Below are positions 1 through 5,974 of a DNA stretch of 7,107 nt, piece by piece. The stretch is from the NCBI GenBank assembly GCA_027619655.1, contig JAQCHR010000185.1, forward strand, positions 1 through 7,107, given 5' to 3'. The notes below the pieces were generated by a model. That model was not told the origin of the DNA. It made no database searches and worked only from the letters and a program-made list of their open reading frames with translations. Position 1 is the stretch's first letter; each line of letters opens with the position of its first letter. A program made the position numbers and the translations under genes. The DNA is from Pseudomonadota bacterium. GTDB lineage: Bacteria > Pseudomonadota > Alphaproteobacteria > UBA8366 > GCA-2717185.

Positions 1-24
1 GGAAAATCACGAACGGAAAATCCC

Positions 25-621
25 ATGGGCATCAATATCGACTATTTCATTTCGCATGGTTCACCGTGGACCTATCTCGGCAGTGCGCGGTTCCATGAGA
101 TTGCGCGGCAGGCGGGCGCGACCATCACCTATCGCCCGGTTGCCTTTCACAGGATATTCGCGGTATCCGGCGGGCTGCCACTCGGCAAGCGCGCGCCGCA
201 ACGCCAGCGCTACCGGATGTCGGAACTGGCGCGATGGCGCGATCACCTGGGCGTGCCGCTGACCCTGGAACCCAAATTCTTTCCCGCCGCCGACCAGGCC
301 GGCAGCCAGATGGTCATCGCAGCAGACCAGCAGGGCCTTGATGCCGGCCGGTTGTCCAACGCGATCCTGCGCGCGATCTGGGCGGAAGAACGCAATATCG
401 CCGACGACGACACGCTTGCCGCCATCGCCGATGAACAGGGGCTGGACGGCGCGGCGCTTCTCGCCGCCAGCAAGGCGCTGGAAATCGCCGCGACCTATGA
501 TGCCTATACGCAGGAAGCCATCGACCGCCATGTGTTTGGCGCGCCGACTTATATTTTCAACGGCCAGCTTTACTGGGGCCAGGACCGGCTTGATTTCCTG
601 GAGCGGGCGCTGGCCGCGTAG
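25..621 (+). CDS. 2-hydroxychromene-2-carboxylate isomerase family protein (DsbA/GST-kappa-like thioredoxin fold)
   Basis: The 198-residue length is normal for the HCCA isomerase / DsbA-like family. These soluble thioredoxin-fold enzymes typically use glutathione for cis-trans isomerisation in aromatic degradation, or act as uncharacterised GST-kappa relatives. The N-terminus has the expected first beta strand followed by S-H-G-S-P-W-T-Y-L-G (residues 10-19). Ser13-Pro14 sits where the family has its active Ser-Pro, and no CxxC motif is present, so it is not a disulfide oxidase. The C-terminal part has the cis-proline motif G-A-P-T-Y (Pro174) and the family-typical W-G-Q-D-R-L (184-189) before the last helix. 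The ATG at 25 is preceded by GGAA with 5-nt spacing, a modest ribosome site. No other aromatic-degradation gene is nearby, so the true substrate is unknown. The family call is strong; the specific reaction is not. Confidence 0.88.
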   Translation: MGINIDYFISHGSPWTYLGSARFHEIARQAGATITYRPVAFHRIFAVSGGLPLGKRAPQRQRYRMSELARWRDHLGVPLTLEPKFFPAADQAGSQMVIAADQQGLDAGRLSNAILRAIWAEERNIADDDTLAAIADEQGLDGAALLAASKALEIAATYDAYTQEAIDRHVFGAPTYIFNGQLYWGQDRLDFLERALAA

Positions 622-630
622 TGCGGCGAT

Positions 631-648
631 GCCGGGCTGACGACCGGC
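631..648 (+). terminator. Weak GC hairpin after the isomerase gene
   Basis: GCCGG (631-635) pairs with CCGGC (644-648) around an 8-nt loop, 10 nt after the stop codon of the isomerase gene. No clean T tract follows, only mixed AT-rich sequence with CTCTTTCT near 660-668, so this is at best a weak terminator. The remainder of the 622-824 spacer shows no other structure that I can support, and I see no confident promoter for the receiver gene. Confidence 0.22.
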
Positions 649-824
649 AACTGCAAAATACTCTTTCTACGGGCAAATCACCTGGCCATTGATTTCCTGT
701 CACCAAAGTGTCATGCATTGCCCCTGTTCGAAGCCTTGGATATGTCTTGGGACAGCCGGATGCCAATTGCGCGCGTTCCGTCAGTCGATTGAGGGAGCAT
801 CGCGCTGCTAAATCGGGTATTGTC

Positions 825-1202
825 ATGACACCGACAATCATCATCGTCGAAAACAATCGCACCGTCCTGGACACCATTTCCCAACAGGTGCAGTCGCTGG
901 GCTACCGCGTCGTCGGCGCCCTCAATTCCGCGGAGGCGACGGCGACCTTTCTGCGGGAACGGCCCATCGCCCTGGCCATTATCGATGTCATTCTTTCGGA
1001 TACCGAATCGGGCTACGCACTGGCCGACTCGCTGGTGGCTCGCGATCCGGCGCTCAAGGTGCTGCTGATATCCGGCTATTCGCCGGAAGACCAGGCCAAA
1101 TACCGTACCTACAAGAACGCCTATCCCACCCTGCAGAAACCCTTCCGAATCCGGGAAGGCCGGCGTCTCATCCAGGATATCATCGAATCCGTCAACTGCT
1201 GA
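825..1202 (+). CDS. Single-domain response regulator (CheY-like receiver, no output domain)
   Basis: The 125-residue protein is one complete receiver domain and nothing more. Residues 4-8 form the first hydrophobic strand. Asp54, in the strand A-I-I-D-V-I-L, is the expected phosphoacceptor. Ser83 (L-I-S-G-Y) takes the switch Thr/Ser position, and Lys105 (Q-K-P-F) is the conserved lysine. The acidic pair that normally binds Mg2+ is Glu9-Asn10 instead of Asp/Glu-Asp, which may alter metal binding and phosphorylation. Such stand-alone receivers usually act by protein-protein contact in a phosphorelay or on a kinase. No histidine kinase lies in the window. An in-frame GTG at 708 would add 39 residues unlike a receiver, so I prefer the ATG at 825, where the domain naturally begins. 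Its ribosome site is weak: GAGGGAG at 791-797 is too far upstream. It converges with the transporter at 1222, leaving 19 bp between the stop codons. Confidence 0.87.
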   Translation: MTPTIIIVENNRTVLDTISQQVQSLGYRVVGALNSAEATATFLRERPIALAIIDVILSDTESGYALADSLVARDPALKVLLISGYSPEDQAKYRTYKNAYPTLQKPFRIREGRRLIQDIIESVNC

Positions 1203-1221
1203 CCTGCAGCCCCTTCACGGG

Positions 1222-2109
1222 TCAGATTCGCCCGCTGCGCCGCGCTTCGCGGTAAAATATATACAGGCCGCTGGCGGTCACAACCGCCGCACCGGCCAGG
1301 GTTTCCATCCCGGGCAGGTCGCCGAACATGAGATACCCGTAGAGCGTCGCCCATAGCAGGGTGAAGTACCGGAAGGGCGCGACGACGACCGCCTCGCCAT
1401 GAATGAAAGCGGAGACCAGGAAATACTGGCCAACGCCCTGCAACACCCCCATCAGCGCCAGCATGCCGAACCCTTCAAGGTCCGGCATATGCCAGCCCAG
1501 CACGATGGTCGACAGCGCACCCAGCCCGACAAACCCGGTCGTGCAGACCATGATGGCATTGGTGGTGTCCGTCCGGGAAAGGTGCCGGGTGAGAATGTCC
1601 CGGAAAGCGATCAGCACCGTTGCGCCGAGCACGAGCAGGGGTGGCCAGAGCAGGCCCTCGCCATGCGGGCGGATCATCAGCAACACCCCGCCAAACCCGA
1701 CCAGCACGGCCGTCCAGCGACGCCAGCCGACCTGTTCGCCCAGGAAGTAGGGCGCCAGCGCGGTCAGCACCAGCGGCGATGCGAACATGACCGCCGTCAG
1801 GTCCGCCAGCGGCATGTGGCGGATCGCCACCATCACCATGAAGGACGTTACCAGCCCGAAGAAGCCGCGTGCCAACTGGCCCCGGCCGTTCACGACCCGC
1901 AGGCTCGCCCAGCCGCCGGTCCGCCAGACCACCAGCGCGATCGGCAGGAAAACGAAGGCCGAGCGGAAAAACAGGATTTCGCCGGGCGGATACTGCAGGG
2001 TCAGCAGCTTGGACAAGCCGTCCGTGAAGGCGAAGATCGCCCCGGAAATCAGCAGGCAGAATATCCCCTTCAGCGGACCCGACGCCATTACGGTGGCGCG
2101 GATGCTCAT
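1222..2109 (-). CDS. DMT-superfamily transporter with two EamA domains
   Basis: The 295-residue integral inner-membrane protein has about ten predicted helices in two EamA-type halves (roughly residues 14-148 and 155-288), the normal architecture and length for the drug/metabolite transporter superfamily. Family hallmarks are the early Y-P-P-G-E-I-L-F-F-R-S segment (40-50), and R-H-M-P-L-A-D followed by a helix and L-G-E-Q-V-G-W-R-R-W at the end of the first half. The second half carries a matching L-F-A/G-D-type ending near the C-terminus. Members export or import small metabolites such as amino acids, nucleosides or S-adenosylmethionine; the sequence does not reveal the substrate. The ATG at 2109 has no strong ribosome site; Met8 is an alternative start with no better signal. 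It diverges from the MFS gene at 2343. A TTGACC hexamer lies about 70 nt upstream on the minus strand but has no good -10 partner. Confidence 0.92.
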   Translation of the reverse strand: MSIRATVMASGPLKGIFCLLISGAIFAFTDGLSKLLTLQYPPGEILFFRSAFVFLPIALVVWRTGGWASLRVVNGRGQLARGFFGLVTSFMVMVAIRHMPLADLTAVMFASPLVLTALAPYFLGEQVGWRRWTAVLVGFGGVLLMIRPHGEGLLWPPLLVLGATVLIAFRDILTRHLSRTDTTNAIMVCTTGFVGLGALSTIVLGWHMPDLEGFGMLALMGVLQGVGQYFLVSAFIHGEAVVVAPFRYFTLLWATLYGYLMFGDLPGMETLAGAAVVTASGLYIFYREARRSGRI

Positions 2110-2300
2110 GCGCGCCGCCAGTACACGGAAGACGAAAACAGGTTCGACGGCAAGGCGCTATCCCGGGAAAACGGATCGGTCAACAGGGCAATTCTGTCAC
2201 TGATAGCACGAAGCCGGCCTGCATGGCGAAGCCGTTAGGCGTGTCTGCGCGCTTTCCTATTGCGCGGCGCGGCTTTAACCTTGCCGGGAAAATGAATGGC

Positions 2301-2327
2301 GGCTGCGCGGATGCATACGGCGCAGCC
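2301..2327. promoter_or_regulatory. Perfect 8-bp inverted repeat upstream of the MFS gene
   Basis: GGCTGCGC (2301-2308) and GCGCAGCC (2320-2327) are exact reverse complements separated by 11 nt. A small palindrome, ATGCAT (2311-2316), lies almost exactly at the centre. The element ends 15 nt before the GTG start at 2343, in the spacer between two divergent transporters. It could be an operator for a dimeric regulator or an mRNA hairpin near the ribosome site. In DNA this GC-rich, 8-bp inverted repeats of this spacing also occur by chance, so function is inferred only from position. Elsewhere in the spacer the octamer CGAAGCCG occurs twice (2209-2216 and 2227-2234), 18 bp apart. Confidence 0.35.
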
Positions 2328-2342
2328 CAATGGTAAGCAGTT

Positions 2343-3650
2343 GTGACCCCGAACATACGAATCGCGCATTTCCTCGCCAGCCGCCTGCCCTTCTATTACG
2401 GCTGGGTAATCGTCGGCTGCGCCATGTGCGGCGCCTATGTGAAACAGGGCGGCGCGGTCGGCACGCTGTCGGTCTTCGTATCGCCGATGACGGAGGAACT
2501 CGGCTGGTCGCGCACGGACATTTCCGGTGCGGTATCGCTGGGCGGAATTCTCGCGGCACTGTCGGCACCGATGGTCGGGACCCTGGCCGACCGGCGCGGA
2601 TCGGGGTTTATCCTCGTCGCCTCCGCGTTGCTGCTGGGCGCGGCGGCGCTGTTCCTGTCGCTGACGGAAACCCTGATCTGGTTCTACGCCGCCTTCTGCA
2701 TCGCCCGGATGACCTTTGCGGGTCCCTTCGATATCGGCACCACCAGTGTGGTCGCCAAATGGTTCGTGCACTCACGGGCGCGGGCGATGTCATACGTCAA
2801 TGTCGTTTCCAGCGTCAGCCTGGCGACCATGCCGATCATCGCCCATGCGGCGATGCAGGGCAGCGACTGGCGCGCCGGATGGATCGCCATCGCGGCCGTG
2901 GTGCTGACGATCGGCGTGTTGCCCAACCTGGTCCTGATGGTCCGACAGCCGGAGGATATCGGCATGCTGCCGGACCGGGCGGCGGCGCCGCCGCAAACGT
3001 CCGGCGGCAATGCAGCCGCCCCGCTGCCGCCCGCCGCGCCGGAATTCACCCGCAAACAGGCGCTGCGCACACCGGCGCTGTGGCTGATCATGGGGTATAC
3101 CGCCATGATTTTCCCGGTCCAGGCCGGCATCAGCCTGCATCAGGTCCCGCATCTGATCCAGCGCGGGCTGTCGCCGCTGGTCGCGGTCAGCGCCGTCAGC
3201 CTCTTCGCCATCATTTCCGCCGTCGCCAGCCTGGGCTTCGGTTATTTCGACCGCCGCGTCAGCAGCCGCATGGGCCTCTTCGTCGCCGCCGTCTTCATGA
3301 GCGCCAGCGCGGTGATCCTGATCGGGGTCACGGAGGCCTGGCACGCCTATGCCTCGATGCTGCTGTTCGGCGCCGGGATCGGCGGCATCATGACCCTGAC
3401 GCCGGTCATCCTCGCGGATTATTTCGGCCGCAACAATTACGGCGCCATCCGCGGCATCGCCCTGCCCGTCCAGGTGCTGTTCCAGGCGACCGGTCCCCTG
3501 GTCGCGGGGGCGCTGTATGACTGGAAGGGCGTCTATACCTACTCGCTGGTGCTGTTCGCCGGCTGCGGATTGCTCGCCGCCGTGCTGATCCTGTTTACGC
3601 GGCCGCCCCGCCTGCCGGATATTCCGCATACGGCAGGCACGGAGCGCTGA
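2343..3650 (+). CDS. MFS transporter, monocarboxylate / oxalate-formate antiporter-like
   Basis: The 435-residue protein has about twelve membrane helices in two blocks of six, split by a hydrophilic Ala/Pro-rich loop at roughly 200-232. The opening F-Y-Y-G-W-V-I (17-23) and the L-G-W-S-R segment before helix 2 (53-57) are typical of the MCT-like and oxalate:formate-antiporter-like MFS group. The loop after helix 2 has MFS motif A, G-T-L-A-D-R-R-G (79-86, Asp83). R-Q-P-E-D-I-G-M-L-P-D before the central loop and R-T-P-A-L-W at the start of the second half are also usual in this group. A small organic acid is the likely cargo by family analogy, but nothing here fixes it. The start is GTG: an in-frame TAA at 2334-2336 rules out anything further upstream, and the next Met is inside helix 1. 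The ribosome site (TGGTAAGC) is poor. Together with the hairpin upstream this suggests low or controlled translation. Confidence 0.92.
   Translation: MTPNIRIAHFLASRLPFYYGWVIVGCAMCGAYVKQGGAVGTLSVFVSPMTEELGWSRTDISGAVSLGGILAALSAPMVGTLADRRGSGFILVASALLLGAAALFLSLTETLIWFYAAFCIARMTFAGPFDIGTTSVVAKWFVHSRARAMSYVNVVSSVSLATMPIIAHAAMQGSDWRAGWIAIAAVVLTIGVLPNLVLMVRQPEDIGMLPDRAAAPPQTSGGNAAAPLPPAAPEFTRKQALRTPALWLIMGYTAMIFPVQAGISLHQVPHLIQRGLSPLVAVSAVSLFAIISAVASLGFGYFDRRVSSRMGLFVAAVFMSASAVILIGVTEAWHAYASMLLFGAGIGGIMTLTPVILADYFGRNNYGAIRGIALPVQVLFQATGPLVAGALYDWKGVYTYSLVLFAGCGLLAAVLILFTRPPRLPDIPHTAGTER
3610..3638 (+). other. Perfect 8-bp stem-loop at the 3' end of the MFS gene
   Basis: GCCTGCCG (3610-3617) pairs exactly with CGGCAGGC (3631-3638) across a 13-nt loop, ending 9 nt before the TGA stop codon. 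A smaller hairpin follows after the stop: CCCG / CGGG around GCGA, a GNRA-type tetraloop (3653-3664). Neither has a T tract, so a standard intrinsic terminator is not supported. They could stabilise the transcript 3' end or act in factor-dependent termination, or be incidental to GC-rich coding sequence. Confidence 0.25.
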
Positions 3651-3715
3651 TACCCGGCGACGGGCATCCGGCATCCGTTAACACTCTCACGGTAGAATCC
3701 GGCAAAAAGCGTTGC

Positions 3716-3721
3716 TATAGT
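3716..3721 (+). promoter_or_regulatory. Candidate -10 box for the DUF2786 gene
   Basis: TATAGT stands out in the 91-bp spacer before the DUF2786 gene and matches TATAAT at five of six positions. It lies 20 nt ahead of the ATG at 3742, so a start site near 3728 would give a leader of only about 14 nt. The hexamer 17 bp upstream (TAGAAT, 3693-3698) is a poor -35. This is a pattern match only. Confidence 0.35.
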
Positions 3722-3741
3722 CGATTACTCATCATGCACGA

Positions 3742-4281
3742 ATGTGCGGGGAGCCTCCCATTCGCGAAGCGCTGACACCCGATGAGCAGGCGCGATTCCA
3801 CAACCTGCTCAAGCTGGCCAAGGAAAGCCCGTTCGAAGGCGAGCGCCGCAACGCGCTTGCCGCGGCGGAACGGCTTGCCCGGCGCCGGGGGCTGACGCTC
3901 GAGGAAGCGGCGATGCGCCAGGCGCAACCGAAACCGGGCGCCTCGCAATGGGAGCGCGAGGCCCAGGCGCGGGCCCGGGAATTCGCCGCTTTCGTCCATA
4001 TGACGGATTACCAGATTTACCTGGAAAAGCAGCGGCGCGAGGCGGCCCGGCAGGAGGCCGAGGCGCGCGGACTGGACAGCGCGGAAAAACGCGCGGAAGC
4101 CCGGGCGCAGGCGCGGTCACCCCGCCAGACGCGGCGCAGCACCGTGCGCATGGCGCCCGAGAAGCACGCCTGGGCGCTGGTCCGCGAAACCCAGCTGTCC
4201 TATCGGGAAATCGCGCGGATCACCGGCCTCGACCAGCACGAAATCCTGCATATGAAGATTCAGCTGCTGCGCGCCGCCTGA
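3742..4281 (+). CDS. DUF2786 domain protein with a possible C-terminal helix-turn-helix
   Basis: Residues 19-58 match the DUF2786 pattern: L-L-K-L-A-K-E-S-P, then an N-A-L-A-A-A-E-R-L motif and R-R-R-G-L-T-L-E-E-A. The family has no established biochemical function; related domains occur in phage and bacterial proteins. After it comes a charged, Ala/Arg/Glu/Gln-rich stretch (about 68-136), likely helical or partly disordered. The last 28 residues contain L-S-Y-R-E-I-A-R-I-T-G-L (152-163), which reads like the first helices of a sigma-type or LuxR-type helix-turn-helix, followed by a recognition-like helix to the end. This suggests a nucleic-acid-binding role (inference). It is 179 residues, soluble, with no signal peptide. 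The ATG at 3742 lacks a Shine-Dalgarno; GGGGAG (3748-3753) lies just inside the gene, so the true start is uncertain. It stands alone between the MFS gene and the convergent iron operon. Confidence 0.78.
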   Translation: MCGEPPIREALTPDEQARFHNLLKLAKESPFEGERRNALAAAERLARRRGLTLEEAAMRQAQPKPGASQWEREAQARAREFAAFVHMTDYQIYLEKQRREAARQEAEARGLDSAEKRAEARAQARSPRQTRRSTVRMAPEKHAWALVRETQLSYREIARITGLDQHEILHMKIQLLRAA

Positions 4282-4287
4282 AGGTTT

Positions 4288-4306
4288 CCGCGGGCCGGGC
4301 GCGCGG
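4288..4306. terminator. Possible terminator hairpin between convergent genes
   Basis: CCGCG (4288-4292) pairs with CGCGG (4302-4306) around a 9-nt loop, filling most of the 25-bp gap between the DUF2786 stop and the fbpB stop. On the plus strand it is followed by TTACTTCTTCT, a weakly T-rich run that overlaps the fbpB 3' end. On the minus strand only a short TTTCC-like context is absent, so any terminator activity would mainly serve the DUF2786 transcript. The stem is short and the T run is broken. Confidence 0.28.
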
Positions 4307-5974
4307 TTACTTCTTCTGCCCGACCCGGCGCAGGGCCGCATTCATCAGGATCACCGGGCCGACCCCGGCCAGCACGACGAACAGCGCCGGCAGCGCCGCC
4401 TGCTCCAGCAGTTCGTCCTTGGCGAACTGATACACATAGGTCGCCAGGGTTTCGAAATTGAAGGGCCGCAGCAGCAGGGTCATCGGCAGTTCCTTCATCA
4501 CATCGACAAAGACCAGCAGCCCGCCGGCCAGGAAGGAACTGCGCACCAGCGGCAGCACGACCTGCCCCAGGCTTTGCGGAAAATTGCGGCCCAGCACACG
4601 GCTGGCGTTCATCATGTTGGGGGGCAGCCGCCCGACCCCCGAGGTGACCGCGCCATAGCCCACCGCGAGGAATCGGACCGTGCAGGCCAGCAGGACCAGT
4701 CCGATCGTCCCGGTCAGGAAGCCGCCGGTGGCTTCGCCCAGCGCCCAGTCGCGGATCGTGTCGAGCCCGCTGTCGAGTGCGCCCGAATAGGCCACGACAC
4801 CGATGGCCAGAATGGTGCCCGGAAAGGCGTAGCCGGTCGAACAGACCGCCGTCATGACCTTCAGGAACGGGCTGGCGCGATAGGTGGAAACGAACACCAT
4901 GAAGCCGGCCAGTGCCATGACCACGACCGCCACCATCAGGGCGATGCCGATGGAGTTGAACGCCACGGTCGTGACGGCGGCCAGATCCGTATCCGTGTAC
5001 CCCCGCAGCACGAAATGGACGAGCACCGCTACCGGCACCACGAAGCCGATGACGACCGGCGTCAGGCAGATCAGCAGGCAGGCGGCGGCGCGCGGCGGCG
5101 ATGCCGGTTCGGGCGCAAACCCGACGGCGCGGCGGCCGGTATCCGTGTAACGGCGGCGCGACCGGGCAAAATATTCCAGCGCCAGCAGGGCGATCACGAA
5201 CAGAAAGGACGTGGCGGCGATCTGCGCCGCAGCCGGCAGGTTGTTCATGCCCAGCCAGACATTGAAGATGCCCAGCGTCAGCGTCTGCACCGCGAAATAC
5301 TCCACCGTGCCGAAATCGGACATGGTTTCCATCAGCACCAGCGCGAGACCCGCGGCGATTGCCGGCCGCGCCATCGGCAGCCCGACCTTGCGGAACAGGT
5401 CCTGATTGTGGATCTGCGCGATCTCGAACAGCGAATAGGGCGTCAGCTTGAACGCCGTCCGCGCCATCATATAGACATAGGGATAGAGCACCGACCCCAT
5501 GACCAGGATCGCGCCGCCCATCGACCGGATCTCGGGAAACCAGTAATCCCGCGCGGAGTGCCAGCCGAAGGCGGCGCGCAGCATGCCCTGCACCGGCCCG
5601 GCATATTCCAGGAAGTCGGTATAGGTATAGGCGATGATATAGGCGGGAACGGCCGCAGGCAGCAGCAGCAGCCATTCCAGCGGCCGCCGGCCGAGGAATT
5701 CGTAGCGCGTGACGACCCAGGCCGAACTGACGCCGAACAGCAGGCTGAGCGCCCCGACGCCCGCCATCAGGATCAGCGTATTCGCGACATAGCCGGGCAG
5801 CACAGTTTGCGACAGATGCCGCCACAATCCGTCGCTGTCGCCCGTCGCGGCATAGAACACCGCCAGGATCGGTCCCAGCAGGAACACCGCGCAGAGCAGC
5901 GTGAGGACCGACCAGCGGCTGGGCAGGCCAAGGGACGCCCGGGCCGGCCCCGTCTGGGCTTCGGTGCTTACCAT
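4307..5974 (-). CDS. fbpB: Ferric iron ABC transporter permease, fused double-domain
   Basis: The 555-residue inner-membrane protein carries two consecutive permease domains (BPD_transp_1 type, about twelve helices), as in FbpB/SfuB/AfuB. The first domain has the iron-permease signature L-P-A-A-V-P-A-Y-I-I-A-Y with Y-T-D-F-L (105-122), and M-E-T-M-S-D-F-G-T-V-E-Y-F (215-227) after its EAA loop. The second has G-Y-A-F-P-G-T (381-387) and a full-length EAA loop N-A-S-(x3)-G-(x9)-V-x-L-P at 456-475. The first EAA loop (184-200, E-I-A ... G-L-P) has Asn190 in place of the usual Gly and is three residues shorter than the 20-residue standard. These loops dock onto the ATPase, which is absent from the window. 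Translation is probably coupled to fbpA: the ATG overlaps the fbpA stop codon by 7 bp and an AGGG sits 4 nt upstream. Iron specificity is inferred from family resemblance and from the fbpA neighbour. Confidence 0.93.
   Translation of the reverse strand: MVSTEAQTGPARASLGLPSRWSVLTLLCAVFLLGPILAVFYAATGDSDGLWRHLSQTVLPGYVANTLILMAGVGALSLLFGVSSAWVVTRYEFLGRRPLEWLLLLPAAVPAYIIAYTYTDFLEYAGPVQGMLRAAFGWHSARDYWFPEIRSMGGAILVMGSVLYPYVYMMARTAFKLTPYSLFEIAQIHNQDLFRKVGLPMARPAIAAGLALVLMETMSDFGTVEYFAVQTLTLGIFNVWLGMNNLPAAAQIAATSFLFVIALLALEYFARSRRRYTDTGRRAVGFAPEPASPPRAAACLLICLTPVVIGFVVPVAVLVHFVLRGYTDTDLAAVTTVAFNSIGIALMVAVVVMALAGFMVFVSTYRASPFLKVMTAVCSTGYAFPGTILAIGVVAYSGALDSGLDTIRDWALGEATGGFLTGTIGLVLLACTVRFLAVGYGAVTSGVGRLPPNMMNASRVLGRNFPQSLGQVVLPLVRSSFLAGGLLVFVDVMKELPMTLLLRPFNFETLATYVYQFAKDELLEQAALPALFVVLAGVGPVILMNAALRRVGQKK

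Noticed and set aside
1..23. Direct repeat of GGAAAATC (1-8 and 16-23) at the left edge
   Set aside because: Only two short copies beside the window edge; one simply serves as the weak ribosome site of the first gene.
708..824. A 39-residue N-terminal extension of the receiver from a GTG
   Set aside because: The added residues do not resemble any receiver or signal sequence, and the domain starts exactly at the ATG at 825.
1399..2238. A 279-codon plus-strand frame opposite the EamA transporter
   Set aside because: Gln, His and Arg-rich low-complexity translation typical of an antisense shadow; the minus strand encodes a clear DMT transporter.
2330..3520. A 396-codon plus-strand frame overlapping the MFS gene
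   Set aside because: Arg, Gly and Pro-rich translation with no family signature; the 2343 frame shows a complete twelve-helix MFS protein.
2790..3674. A 294-codon minus-strand frame opposite the MFS gene
   Set aside because: Asp, Gln, Arg and His-rich shadow of GC-biased third positions; no recognisable domain or ribosome site.
3734..3775. A 13-codon open frame overlapping the start of the DUF2786 gene
   Set aside because: No ribosome site and too short to judge; kept only as a remark on the unusual start region.
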